From Sinotaia quadrata (Eukaryota; Mollusca; Gastropoda; Architaenioglossa; Viviparidae), in assembly GCA_028829895.1 (NCBI GenBank), contig CM054182.1, forward strand, positions 18,217,001-18,281,000: a stretch of 64,000 nt of DNA, in the 5' to 3' direction. Shown piece after piece: positions 1 through 11,829 of the stretch. Both the position numbers and the translations under genes were made by a program. How positions within the stretch are numbered: the first letter of the stretch is position 1; each line of letters begins with the position of its first letter. The notes beneath the pieces are model-generated. The model searched no databases. It worked only from the letters and a program-made list of their open reading frames with translations, and had not been told where the DNA came from.

Positions 1-127
1 TGTGCACTGCTGTTTGATAAATGTATTTGTGTGTGTGTGTTCGGAAGTCAACGGTTTTATTTCTCACTACTGTTAAGAGATCATCAAAATATATTGATGA
101 TTTATTTGTCCGGAACGAACACTTTGG

Positions 128-1000
128 CTAGTGTGTCATCTGAGACAATACACTCGTGACAGGACTAGTCTGAGACATTACACACAAGACGGGACTAGCC
201 TGAGAAAACGCACAGTTCTTAATGAAGACGGAACTAGTCTGAGACAATACATAGTTCTTAATGATAACGGGACTAGTATGAGACAATACATAGTTCTTAA
301 TGAAGACGGGACTAGTCTGAGACAATGCATAGTTCTTAATGAAGACGGGACTAGTATGAGACAATACATAGTTCTTAATGAAGACGGGCCTAGTCTGAGA
401 CTATACACATTTTTTAATGAAGACTTGACTAGCCTGAGACAATACACAGTTCTTAATGAAGACGGGACCAGTCCGGACTAGTCTGAGAAAATATACATTC
501 TTAATGAAGACGGGACCAGTCCGGACAAGTCTAAGACAATATACATTCTTAATGAAGACGGGACCAGTCCGAACTAGTCTGAAACAATATACATTCTTAA
601 TGAAGACGGGGCCAGTCCGAACTAGTCTGAAACAATATACATTCTTAATGAAGACGGGACCAGTCCGAACTAGTCTGAAACAATATACATTCTTAATGAA
701 GACGGGGCCAGTCCGAACTAGTCTGAAACAATATACATTCTTAATGAAGACGGGACCAGTCCGAACTAGTCTGAAACAATATACATTCTTAATGAAGACG
801 GGACCAGTCCGGACAAGTCTGAGACAATACACAGTTCTTAATGAAGACGGGACCAGTCCGGACTAGTCTGAGACAATATACATTCTTAATAAAGACGGGG
901 CCAGTCCGGACTAGTCTGAGACAATATACATTCTTAATAAAGACGGGGCCAGTCCGGACTAGTCTGAGACAATATACATTCTTAATAAAGACGGGTGTCA
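128..1000. repeat. Minisatellite, mixed 39- and 48-bp units
   Basis: The core ACTAGTCTGAGACAATA...TTCTTAATGAAGACGGGA is repeated about 20 times. The 48-bp form differs from the 39-bp form by a 9-bp insert (CCAGTCCGA). Both lengths are multiples of three, so both strands show long open frames that are not genes. Confidence 0.95.
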
Positions 1001-1012
1001 CGTGCAGGGTTT

Positions 1013-1125
1013 TATATAATGTCGCAGTATTAGACTCAGAATTATTCATCATGAAATTTATTATATTAGCTCTAATACTGACAACAGCCCAGGCAGTCCA
1101 ATCTGCCCTTCAATCTCTATTTTAG
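1013..1125 (+). promoter_or_regulatory. TATA box followed by a signal-peptide-like short ORF (candidate first exon)
   Basis: A TATA-like TATATAAT at 1012-1020 lies about 30 bp before a possible start site and 31 bp before ATG at 1051. The ORF encodes MKFIILALILTTAQA then VQSALQSLF and a stop (TAG, 1123-1125). This is a clear n-h-c signal peptide with a TAQA-type cleavage site. It could be the first exon of the secreted C16orf89 homologue, but no convincing GT donor interrupts the frame before the stop. It could also be a broken exon or chance. It follows the 130-1000 minisatellite, and a CACGTG box sits just upstream (about 1000). Confidence 0.3.
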
Positions 1126-1430
1126 ACCTCTTCCTTGGGACCCTTATTCCTCTAACATAGAGACAGACTAATTAGCTGACGTGCCTTCAGTTGGCAATGT
1201 TATCTTTCCCTTTGATTAATTATGACTTATTCTTCTCGGTCAAACTAACAAATTCACCAATATGTGGGTTTAAGGTAACAAAAACAAAGAAGATTTAAAA
1301 ATAACAATTAAAAGAGACAATAGAATTCTATTTCCAAAACACAGGTGGAGACCGTCTATTTACTGTCCCAAAATTAACATTCGTTTATCTGATTATTGTT
1401 CATCTGGTTCATCAACTTTGAGAACAGTCA
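1126..1430. other. Unique AT-rich sequence
   Basis: No exon, repeat or RNA gene recognised. Confidence 0.5.
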
Positions 1431-1790
1431 CTTTATCTTTGTGCTGTATGACGTAACTTTGAGAGCAGTCACTTTATCTTTGTGCTGTATGACGTAACTT
1501 TGAGAGCAGTTACTTTATCTTTGTGCTTTATGACGTAATTTTGAGAGCAGTTACTTTATCTTTGTGTTTTATGATGTAACTTCGAGAGCAGTCACTTTAT
1601 CTTTGTGCTTTATGACGTAACTTTGAGAGCAGTTACTTTATCTTTGTGCTTTATGACGTAATTTTGAGAGCAGTTACTTTATCTTTGTGTTTTATGATGT
1701 AACTTCGAGAGCAGTCACTTTATCTTTGTGCTTTATGACGTAACTTTGGGAGCCACCACTTGATCTTCGTGTTTGATGACGTAACCTTGA
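1428..1790. repeat. Minisatellite, 41-bp unit with TGACGTAA
   Basis: About eight copies of TGAGAGCAGTTACTTTATCT plus TTGTGCTTTATGACGTAATT. Most units carry an intact TGACGTAA, a CREB/ATF-like site. Confidence 0.92.
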
Positions 1791-1799
1791 GAACCATCA

Positions 1800-2530
1800 T
1801 TTGTTCTTCACGTTTTTCATCCAAAGTGGCATTACATAGCAATACTTAAAATAGGAATTAAATTACAAATATTAAACAAAAAAATACATTGCAAAACATA
1901 AAAGACCAATCACATAATGAAATTTAAAACAAAAATTATATATCAACGCTTATAGGATGAATTACATATAAAAACTTTAAAAGAGGAATTACATAACATA
2001 TTTTACACGAGGAATTACATAAAAAATTAAAAGAGGAATTGCATAACAAAACTTAAACAAGAAATTACATATGAAAACTGAACAAAGTAATTACATTACA
2101 GAACTTTAAGAAGTTCTCACATAATAAAACATTAAAGAGGAATTGTTTAACTATATCTACAAGAATAATTGAATTATATAAATCTTTTAAAAAATCATTT
2201 TATTCGAAAATGTAATATAAGAATAAACTTTAAAAAGGAATTACATAAGCAAATTCACATGTTTAAAAATAATATTTACGGTGGTTTTACCCAAAACTTT
2301 TCAAAATGCATTCCATGGCTAAACAATATCAGAGGGAAAAAAACATAAGCGTAAGAAAATAAATTCATTGAAATAATGTTTAGAGCAAAAGATTATATAA
2401 TTACAAGTCAATTTTAAAGCATAAATTAAATACAAATTACAAAATTAAACAAGAAATTAGGAACCCATAAGAAAAGTTTAAAGTTTAAATTAAATAACAT
2501 AACTGAAAAGAGGAATTACATAAGAATACT
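1800..2530. repeat. Degenerate A-rich interspersed repeat
   Basis: The phrase GAGGAATTACATAA recurs loosely every 30-45 bp in A-rich DNA. This is probably an old, decayed minisatellite; no coding signal. Confidence 0.6.
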
Positions 2531-2740
2531 TAAAGTAAATGTTACATAACAAAACTAAAAATAATACATAAAGTAAATATTACATAACACAACTAAAAAT
2601 AATACATAAAGTAAATATTACATAACACAACTAAAAATAATACATAAAGTAAATATTACATAACACAACTAAAAATAATACATAAAGTAAATATTACATA
2701 ACACAACTAAGAATAATGCATAACAAAACTAAAAAGAGGA
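2525..2740. repeat. Minisatellite, 38-bp unit
   Basis: About 4.5 nearly identical copies of ACATAACACAACTAAAAATA plus ATACATAAAGTAAATATT. Confidence 0.93.
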
Positions 2741-2744
2741 ATTA

Positions 2745-3240
2745 CATAATGCATTTAAAGGCTTACGTAATGCTACAAATCATTCAATTAAAAATATAAT
2801 ATTAATTTTTAAATCAAAATTTCTAGAAAAACCTTTCACCGATTTTGTAAAAAAGAGCTTTTAACACTATCTATGTCGGGGATAATTGTTCTTGTTAAAC
2901 AAAATGCTCTACAAATCTTCTTTTATCTATTTTCGGCTGCAACCACATCGACAGCCTCTAGAACACTACAAAGCAATATCGATGTTTTGAGTCACCATTA
3001 CAACGATGGAAATTGCACGGAAGCATGAAAAGATTGATGTTGTAAAACCGGTGGACTGACAGAAAATTTTGACAGTATTGATTGACAGTTGAACAACAAA
3101 ATACATTTGTGGAATCTCAGCCCACGATAAATTAACTTTCATCCTTTATCTTTCCAGCATCACAGTCTTGCCTGGAAGTTTTCGTTTGTTTCCTTGTTTG
3201 TATAATTGTTCAGTTGTCTTGTGTGCGTTGTAAACAATAG
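2745..3240. other. Unique sequence
   Basis: AT-rich with a more complex patch at 2930-3070. A short open frame there has no donor before its stop, so no exon is called. Confidence 0.4.
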
Positions 3241-4100
3241 GGCCGTAATGAATTTATTGGGTCACATATGTACTTAGAAACAACAGTGCCATAAGTGAGT
3301 TTATTGGGTCACAAAGGTACTTATAAACAACAGTGCCATAAGTGAGTTTATTGGGTCACATAGGTACTTAGAAACAACAGTGCCATAAGTGAGTTTATTG
3401 GGTTACATAGGTACTTAGAAACAACAGTGCCATAAGTGAGTTTATTGGCTCACATAGGTACTTAGAAACAACAGTGCCATAAGTGAGTTTATTGGGTCAC
3501 AAAGATACATTGAAAACAACAGATCCTGGTTCACAAAGGTACTTTGAAAACAAAAGAGCCTTGATGAGTCTACTGGGTCACAAAAGTACTTATAAAACGA
3601 CAGAGCCTTGAGTTTACTGGGTCACATACGTACTTATAACACAACAGAGCCTTGAGTTTATTGGGTCACAAAGATACTTATAAACCAAAAGAGCCTTGAG
3701 TTTATTGGGTCACAAAGGTATTTAGAAACCAACAGAGCCTTGAATTTATTGGGTCACAAAGGTACTTAAAAACCAACAGAGCCTTGAATTTATTGGGTCA
3801 CAAAGGTACTTAGAAAAGGACAGAGCCTTGAGTTTATTGGGTCACAAAGGTACTTTGAAAATAACAGCGTGAATGAGTTTATTGGGTGAAGAAGGTACTT
3901 AGAAAAGAACAGAGCCTTGAGCTTATTGGGTCACAAAGGTACTTTGAAATGTAATGAGTTTATTGGGTGAAGAAGGTACTTTGAAATGTAATGAGTTTAT
4001 TGGGTCACAAAGGTACTTTGAAATGTAATGAGAATATTGGGTCACAAAGGTACTTTGAAATGTAATGAGAATATTGGGTCACAAAGGTACTTAGAAAACG
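3240..4100. repeat. Minisatellite, about 47-bp unit with shorter variants
   Basis: TTTATTGGGTCACAAAGGTA plus CTTAGAAACAACAGTGCC occurs about 18 times; units shorten to about 36 bp near 3950-4090. Confidence 0.95.
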
Positions 4101-4680
4101 TTTGCTGTATTGCTCTACTTCGTTTCTCGTTTAATTCAGCAATAGCTTCGATTTGAAACTATGTTTAGAAATACTAAGTTAATCAGTCTATTCTGCCTCT
4201 CGCCAGCGTTCCTTTTAGAATAGAGATATAGATAACAAATATTTATAAGATGTATTATGTATTATTTTATTATTCACTTTCGATTTCTATAGTAAAGCAA
4301 TACGTCTATCGCAGGATACACGTTATGAATGCATTTCTGACTAACTGTAACGAAGTGGATCTAACTGTAACGAAGTGGATCTCTAGATTAACTCCACACA
4401 ACAGCACGTGACAAGTATACACACTACACGTGAAAAGTAAACACAGCACGTGACAAGCAAACACACAGCAATAGAAAAGAAACTCGCAGTCAGTCCATGG
4501 TGGACTTGAATGTGGAGTCAGTCCACACCACTGGTCGGCAAAGTCAGAGGGGACTTTAAGTTAAAATGCTAAGACTGTTGATTTATAGTGCGACAATGAA
4601 AACATTAATACACGGCAACTGAGCCACAGTTGTTTCACAAAATAACTTTTGACAAGCTCTTCTTCAATTGCACGTGCGCC
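4100..4680. other. Mostly unique sequence with short CACGTGA repeats
   Basis: Several CACGTGA(C/A)AAG phrases occur at 4405-4470. No exon seen. Confidence 0.4.
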
Positions 4681-4995
4681 AAGGACAAAGAGGACGCACA
4701 CTTTGAAAATGGTAGAGATTGATGAGAACGTGTCACATGAATGAATAGCAAAGATTTTTTGACAGTTTTAAATGGTAGAGAATGATGAGAACGTGGCTCG
4801 TGCATGAATGGCAAAGATGTCTTGGCAGTTTTAAATGGTAGAAATTGATGAGAACGTGTCACATGAATGAATAGCAAAGATTTTTTGACAGTTTTAAATG
4901 GTAGAGATTGATGAGAACGTGTCTCATGAATGAATAGCAAAGATTTTTTGACAGTTTTAAAGGGTAGAGAATGATGAGAACGTGGCTCGTCGGCA
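4680..4995. repeat. Minisatellite, about 62-bp unit
   Basis: Five copies of TGATGAGAACGTG(T/G)C(A/T)C...GACAGTTTTAAATGGTAGAGA. Confidence 0.92.
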
Positions 4996-6605
4996 ATGAA
5001 AACGGTTATTATTATAATCTTTCATAACTAATTGCAAGTGATGAGAATATTAATTTTATTATTAATGATCTCACTTGGTGGATATGCGGGCGCTGTAAAC
5101 GTTTTCTCTCTTCCAAAACATAAAACAACCTTTACGGTCACATAATATTTTCCGTGAGAGGAAAATTTCTTACTAAAGGAGAAGACAAATCTGACTTTAA
5201 TCTATATTTAGCGAGCCCCATCCACCACTTTCTTCTCCAACATAAAATTATTATCAATATGTATAAGAAGGTCAATAAATTTAACAATAAATGTATTAAA
5301 TGAATAATCAAATATACATAAGACAATTACAATGAAATAAATTACTTGACATCAATATTCCATGAACTAACGTTTGGATATTTTTATTAAACAGTCTATC
5401 TCTATATAAAAAATATAAGTACAATTCAAAAATAGATTCAATACAAATCGCAGATTATCAGAGAATAGAAATGGAGTTATTAGACCTAGGTTAATATAAT
5501 CTTTTACATGACCTGGATTAATTACTGCTTGTAACTGTTTTTGTAATTACTGCTTCACTTGCTTTTGCAACAATGTCATAATGTCACAATGTCTTCGTGT
5601 CAGCACGTGTCTCCCACCACACACCTTGAAAACATTGACACACACTTTCCTCTCAAACTGCTTGAACATTCTGCTCACCATGTCTATTTCTTCAAGCAGA
5701 ACATGATCTTAATAATTCTGGTACCTTCAATGTACTAGAATTTTCAAGAATGCACCCAGTGTTCTTTGCTCTGATACCTCAAAAGTGTGTAGTGTACTCC
5801 CTTATGCTTACCCACACCACAACAGATGTTTCCACATCTCCCCGATCACTCAGGTTTATAGCTGGTGAACACATGGACTTGAAACTTGAAGCTTGAAACT
5901 CAACACTCAAGACTCAAGGTGAAACTCAAAAGTCAAAAGGCCACTTGCTCCCTGTAAAATATAAATAAGGAGCAAACCTTAGTTTCCTGTTCATCACAAT
6001 ATAACTCCACTCCACCTCACACTCCATTTTCACTTACAATTTCCTGCAATAGTATTCATTAGCACGATGCATACACATGGTACAATAAGTACAGCTTATC
6101 GAAGTCATGTTTCTCTTAGCAAACTATATGTGAACAGCCAACTTGTAGTAATAAAAGTCACATCACATAATACATCGCTACATAAGTATAATATATCAAT
6201 AGCGATAATGCATGAAATGTTTCTAAGTCTATTCTCTCTCAAACAGTCAGTTTTACTCACCATCAAGTGAACAACTGCCTTTCAAAGCCAGACTTCTTCC
6301 TTCCACTCCAAATTCAGAAGTGATTAGAGAGCAGAGAATTTTCTACAGCAAGTGAACTTCTTAAACTTAGCCCATTTAGCTAGTCCGTTCTCATAAATAA
6401 TAATCATTCGATAATGGAAAACTACTCACTCAGAATGTATTATGTCAGCAATCTAGAATATTCTTGCCTCGAGCTGTTTATTTTAAATCAGACACTATCA
6501 AAAATGACACCATAAGGATTGCCCAAGGTCAGGTTACTCTGACAATTTAACAATTAATATAACAATTTAAATTTAAAATAGGGAGAGGCAAATTTACTCT
6601 GCACA
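4995..6605 (-). mobile_element. About 1.5-kb non-coding element, near full-length copy 1
   Basis: Homologous along its length to 30842-32366 and, in the opposite orientation, to 53205-54715. It includes the block GGATATGCGGGCGCTGTAAA near one end and GGCAAATTTACTCTGCACA at the other. It has no ORF of transposase size, so it is likely non-autonomous. Copies are diverged with many indels. The inner end is ragged at about 4995. Confidence 0.7.
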
Positions 6606-6799
6606 TATACCCCTCCTCCTTTTGAGATGTTAACCATCCTGTGGAACATCTACTCTATTAAGAGTAAATTTGAAACATTACCAGTGAAGTTTCCACCTCA
6701 ACATGAAAAGAATGCTATTCACGAGACAAAATTCTATGTTGGTTTTAAAATGTATAAATAATTATTCATAAGACGAAATAAAATATATGTCAGTTTTAA

Positions 6800-7440
6800 G
6801 ACATGCACTTAGTTAAAGACAGTTGTTGAGTCTCAATTTACTAAAGACTGCACACCTCACCTCACTTAAGACTTTATGGGTCATGGCTCATTTCAGATTA
6901 TGTATGCGCCTGACTCAATTAAGATTACATATCCTGACTCATTTAAGACTATCTAAGAGTCTCGTTTCACTTAAGACTCTTGTGAGCTCACCTTACTTTA
7001 AAATCTTGTGAATCTCTGCCTACTTAAGATTATTTGTAAGTCACAACTCACTTTATGTTTCGGCTCTTATAAGACTGCACACCTCTGCTTACTTACGACT
7101 GCACACTTCCGCTCGCATAAGACTGCACACCTCGTCTTACTTACGACTGCACACTTCCGCTCGCATAAGACTGCACACCTCGGCTTACTTACGACTGCAC
7201 ACTTCCGCTCGCATAAGACTGCATACCTCGGCTTACTTACGACTGCACACTTCCGCTTGCATAAGACTGCATACCTCGGCTTACTTACGACTGCACTCTG
7301 CGGCTCACCTAAGGATTGCATACCATTGTGTTACTCAAGACTGCATGTGTGTGTCTGGTTCACTGAAAAATGTGTGCGTGTCCTGACCCACTTAATACTA
7401 TGTGCGTGCCTTGACTCACTTTAAAACAATGTGCGTGTGC
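6800..7440. repeat. Minisatellite, 48-bp core with degenerate flanks
   Basis: The best region is 7070-7320, with GACTGCACACTTCCGCTCGC plus ATAAGACTGCACACCTCGGC; flanking units are degenerate (ACTCACTTAAGACT). Confidence 0.9.
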
Positions 7441-7800
7441 CTATGGCAACAGAAGATTATTGAATGATATTAATGGCCATGTACCGGTCGACTTTACTAC
7501 AGCACTGACGTCACTATCCGAGTATGAATGGAATTTCTTAAATTGTTAACAGCATTCAAAATAATTGCCTCTCTTTCAAAAGCAAGTAGAGTTTACACCA
7601 TCAGCAGCGAGAATAGGCGAATACCTCCCTATCACCACCCTTCCCCCAAAATGACGTCTTAGCACTTCATTTATGACGTAAGTTATCCTTTGCCTGATTC
7701 GTAGATTACCGGAAGAGTCGATTGAGGACAAGCACATCCTGTGTTGTAGGATGAAGACTTGCTTTTTTGTCAACATTTTAATAAACATTATGAAGCACGG
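7440..7800. other. Unique sequence; 70-codon minus-strand ORF of unknown status
   Basis: The minus-strand frame 7788-7576 reads INEVLRRHFGGRVVIGRYSP and then ILAADGVNSTCF. It has coding-like composition, but no homology was recognised and no clear splice context was seen. Confidence 0.25.
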
Positions 7801-8245
7801 TTGTGCGAGTGAGATTTTGTGAAGTAAGGAACGTGGTTGTACTAGTGAAATTGAGAAGTAAGGAACATGGTTGTACTAGTGAGATTGTGAAGTAAGGAAC
7901 ATGGTTGTACTAGTGAGATTGTGAAGTAAGGAACGTGGTTGTACTAGTGAGATTGTGAAGTAAGGAACGTGGTTGTACTAGTGAGATTGTGAAGTAAGGA
8001 ACGTGGTTGTACTAGTGAGATTGTGAAGTAAGGAACGTGGTTGTACTAGTGAGATTGTGAAGTAAGGAACGTGGTTGTACTAGTGAGATTGTGAAGTAAG
8101 GAACGTGGTTGTACTAGTGAGATTGAGAAGTAAGGAACATGGTTGTACTAGTGAGATTGTGAAGTAAGGAACGTGGTTGTACTAGTGAGATTGTTAAGTA
8201 AGGAATATGGTTGTTCTAGTGAGAAGCAAGGAATGTGGTTGTACT
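7800..8245. repeat. Minisatellite, 34-bp unit
   Basis: About 12 copies of GTGAGATTGTGAAGTAAGGA plus ACGTGGTTGTACTA. Each unit contains CTA|GTGAGA, a donor-like string, but no exon upstream could be supported. Confidence 0.94.
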
Positions 8246-8539
8246 TGTGAGACTAAACTCGTGGCCAGTGTGTCTATGTGTAAAGTCTTGAACAGCAGCA
8301 TAATACACTTCCCAGCCCTTCCGTTAAGTATTGGCGTATGTCTCACAATTAATCGTGACAGTATAGGCACGTGTGTGTGTGTGGGGGGGAATCGCAGACG
8401 ACAGAATGATTGAAAATTTTAATTTGAATTATTTTCATGATTAACACACTTTAACACGTATCTTTTTCAACAAGTTGTAATTGTATTTGATAGGGTATTT
8501 TTTCTTTTTTTAATTTTTGTCATCATCTCTCCTTTTTTA

Positions 8540-8735
8540 TTTTTAAATAAAATTTGCTGAAGAGCATGAATAATAATTCAAAAATATTTTTATTTGTACA
8601 GTGCATGCGTAAGAATTTAAAATATATTTTTTGCTTAAGAGCATGCACAATAATTCTATTATATAGTTTTATTTGCTGAAGAGTATGCATAATATTTCTA
8701 TATATTTTACTTTGTAGAAAGGCATGATAATAATT
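8540..8735. repeat. Degenerate minisatellite, about 50-bp unit
   Basis: GAAGAGCATGCATAATAATT recurs four times with drift. Confidence 0.75.
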
Positions 8736-8736
8736 C

Positions 8737-9130
8737 TGTGACACAACGCTACCCTAGTATTAGTTATGGCTATTATCATTAATCATCCATACTAATTACA
8801 AAATATGAGAATCTTAATTTATGTTATTAATAATTTTCCAGAAGACACCACTCATCTCTCTTACTTGGCGGATATGCGGGCGCTGTAAACGTTTTCTCTC
8901 TTACACAACATTAAAGACAAACATTTACCGTCACACAATATTTCTATAGGTGGAAAATTTCTTACCAAGGGAAAAGATAAATCCGTCTTTTAACTTATAT
9001 TTAGCAATCCTCCATCCACAACGTATGTTTATCAATATGCATAAGAAGGTCAATAAATGTATTAAACCAAAAATCAAATACACAACATAGAATCAAAGAA
9101 GATTATATTTACATCATTTCAGCAGTCAAA
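8737..9130 (-). mobile_element. About 1.5-kb element, truncated copy 2
   Basis: Begins TGTGACACAACGCTACCC, the terminal sequence shared with the 30842 and 49055 ends. It runs through the GATATGCGGGCGCTGTAAAC block, then stops near 9130. Confidence 0.7.
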
Positions 9131-9214
9131 TGAAATTACACACACACAAACACACACAATCTCACACAATCTATCCTAGATAGATCCAACAACCCCAGCC
9201 AAAACCCAAATAAA

Positions 9215-9838
9215 AGACTATGTACCATCTTGCTGGACATCGTGAAGGTGTACCTTTGCTCTGGCAATACTGGCCTCTTAAACAAACTAAAACAAGAAGG
9301 GATAACAGTGAATGTGTTTTTAATAATCAAATCCTTTCTAGAAAATAGAGAAAAAGTCGAGGGCGTAATCTCCGATTATCACCCACTTATCTCCGATTAT
9401 CACACTGATCTGGAGAAGTTATCTCCGATTATCACCCAGTTGATAACGACGACTCACAAATCAGTGTTATCAGCCCCTCCCCACTTTACATAATAATGGT
9501 AGCTGACCTAAACAAATTCGTAAGTGACCTAAACACCCTAGGACAATTAGCAGATGACACTCCTCTATAGGAGAAAGTCACTCACAAAGAGGTCAATAAG
9601 AGAAGCAGGATTTCAGGAATATAACAAATACAAAATTATTTAACTAAATGGTATATCAACAACGGTTTATAACTAGCTCTAACAAAAAACAGAAGCCATA
9701 ATTTTCCAAAACAAATCAAGAACCAAGACAAAATATCCTAAATTAAAAGTAGATGGTATTGAAGTAGATTACCAGCCAACATTTAAATTCCTAGGGGCGA
9801 CATTCCAAGAAAACCTCCAATAGAACACGTCAGTCTAA
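9215..9838 (+). pseudogene. LINE reverse-transcriptase fragment (decayed)
   Basis: In one frame, GLLNKLKQEGITVNVFLII then KSFLENREKV matches the RT region after the AFD(x)VW motif in Jockey/RTE-like LINEs. A later frame has LADDTPL (remnant of the YADD box). Another has KTEAIIFQNKSRTKTKYPKL then DYQPTFKFLGATFQENLQ, the usual thumb region (FKFLG). Stops and frameshifts separate the parts, so it is not functional. Confidence 0.8.
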
Positions 9839-9989
9839 CTCTAAACAAATGCTGAATAGCCGTTCAACACTTCCACCACGCAGAACGCCTTGCTTGATGG
9901 AACAGGCCCGGTTCTATTCCCATCAACAAGGCCATCAAGCACACCAATCGCAGGCTACCTTTTTATCACGTGATCAGTCGTCATTCCAA

Positions 9990-10110
9990 GATAGCAGTTT
10001 TCGTCGACAATTCAGTGCCCACTTCAAGGATTTCTAGAGACAAAACGGAAAAATGTATCATGTTGTACAGAGATCGAGGGATTCTTTGGAACCCAAAACA
10101 ACACCTGCTT
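9990..10110 (+). pseudogene. Possible MADF-like domain fragment
   Basis: The frame at 9970-10152 contains TEKCIMLYRDRGILWNPKQ. C-I-x-L-Y-(R/K)-x-(R/H)-x-x-L-W-(N/D)-P-K is the opening helix pattern of MADF/SANT-like DNA-binding domains, often found in transposon-derived genes. Only this segment is recognisable. Confidence 0.35.
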
Positions 10111-10614
10111 CCATTAAACGAGAGCCGTTGTCACAGCTGTTATTGCTCATGAAATAAGTTTATCTTCTGATGATAGCTCACTGACAGAAATTTCGTAGTT
10201 CGCGGGCCATTTAGTGCAATAGCATATGTTTTTGTCACATGATATCTTGACACGTGACCACATTTACATACAATCAAATTTAGATTTTGCTGCTTGATCC
10301 GTGTAGCATAGCGTCATGCAATTGTTGTTCAAGTGTTCGATGGAAATGATTGAACATGTGACACCCACTTAAGAAGGCTCTTTATCTTGTGACTGCTATA
10401 TGGCGCTTGGTAACGGATATCCGATTAAGGTGTCTTCTTTTGTCAAAGTATCATAAAGAAACCGCTAAGGTGTCGTTATTCATCTCACCATCCTCAAAGT
10501 GTGGTGGGCATAAACCTTGGCAATGTGCGACCATTTCATGGTTGGGCGGAAGATATCGACAGATGTGAAATTCTAGACAAGTATGCGCAAACACTGTAAG
10601 ACGCGCCAATGATG

Positions 10615-10965
10615 TCGGTAAACACTCAACTAGTCACACTAAATTGTTCAGCTTCATCTACACTCGACTAGTCACACTAAATTGTTCAGCTTCATCTACA
10701 CTCAACTAGTCACACTAAATTGTTCAGCTTCATCTACACTCAACTAGTCACACTAAATTGTTCAGCTTCATCTACACTCAACTAGTCACACTAAATTGTT
10801 CAGCTTCATCTACACTCAACTAGTCACACTAAATTGTTCAGCTTCATCTACACTCAACTAGTCACACTAAATTGTTCAGCTTCATCTACACTCAACTAGT
10901 CACACTAAATTGTTCGGCTTCATCTACACTCAACTTGTAATACCAAATTATTCAGCTTCAGCTAC
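10615..10965. repeat. Minisatellite, 38-bp unit
   Basis: About nine copies of CACTCAACTAGTCACACTAA plus ATTGTTCAGCTTCATCTA, highly homogeneous. Confidence 0.95.
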
Positions 10966-11049
10966 ACTGAGTTAGTTCGACTCTTTTTATACAAGAGTAA
11001 TCGCTGTTTGTTCAGATCAAGTATTCTATGACAGCCGCTTTAAAAAAAA

Positions 11050-11420
11050 AATTGTAACTTGTTCAGCTTTACGTACATTATGGACTAGGGTAGTCGCTCT
11101 TTGTTCAGCGTTACATACACTAGGGACTAGGGTAGACACTGTTCAGCATTACATATACTAGGGACTAGGGTAGTTTCTGTTCAGCATTATTTATACTAGG
11201 GACTAGGGTAGTCTCTGTTCAGCATTACATATACTAGGGATTAGGGTAGTCTCTGTTCAGCATTACATATACTAGGGACTAGGGTAGTCGCTCTTTGTTC
11301 AGCGTTACATATACTAGGGACTAGGGTAGTCTCTGTTCAGCATTACATATACTAGGGACAAGGGTAGTCGTTCTTTATTCAGCGTTAGCTACACTAGTGA
11401 CTAGGGTAGTCGTTGAAATG
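11050..11420. repeat. Minisatellite, about 38-48-bp unit
   Basis: TTCAGCATTACATATACTAG plus GGACTAGGGTAGTC occurs about eight times. It shares the TTCAGC...CTA(C/G)AC phrase with the preceding array and may be derived from it. Confidence 0.9.
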
Positions 11421-11606
11421 AAAGAAACGGTTAGTTGTAATGAACAATTGACTAAAAAATTATCTACAGATTGTTCAGTGAAAGTCACGATCCCTATAAA
11501 GTAAATTCAGTCTTAGGGCTACCTGTTTTTATCATGAAAATGAGAGTTTTAGAAAGAGGAAAAGTATATAACACATTGACCTGATATCTGTTCTGTTTTC
11601 ATCCTA

Positions 11607-11712
11607 GCAATACTTGTCTTAAGTCTCTCTCAGGATATAGGTCTACTTGTCTTAAGTCTCTCTCAGGATATAGGTCTACTTGTCTTAAGTCTCTCTCAGG
11701 ATATAAGTCTAC
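11607..11712. repeat. Triplicate of about 37 bp
   Basis: TACTTGTCTTAAGTCTCTCT plus CAGGATATAGGTC, three copies. Confidence 0.85.
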
Positions 11713-11829
11713 TACTGGTCTCGCACGTTTGATTCTGGTGCGATCTCCTAGCACCGTTATTTAGACTGGTCTACGTAGAGGGGTCGTTGTGTCCTTTCCT
11801 CTGATGTTTGCAGTCGCACGTCGTGTCAT

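Noticed and set aside
128..1052. ORFs of 80-140 codons on both strands
   Set aside because: They follow 39- and 48-bp minisatellite units (multiples of three). Coding potential is an artefact of periodicity.
2930..3070. Possible C16orf89 N-terminal exon (frame with LQSNIDVLSHHYNDG)
   Set aside because: An acceptor-like CAG exists, but the frame stops before any usable donor and the resemblance is too short.
10480..10600. Possible exon reading GINLGNVRPFHGWAEDIDRC then EILDKYAQTL with donor ACT|GTAAGA
   Set aside because: It looks coding-like, but the donor phase (2) does not fit exon A, which needs phase 1, and no family match was recognised. It could still be an exon if another lies between.
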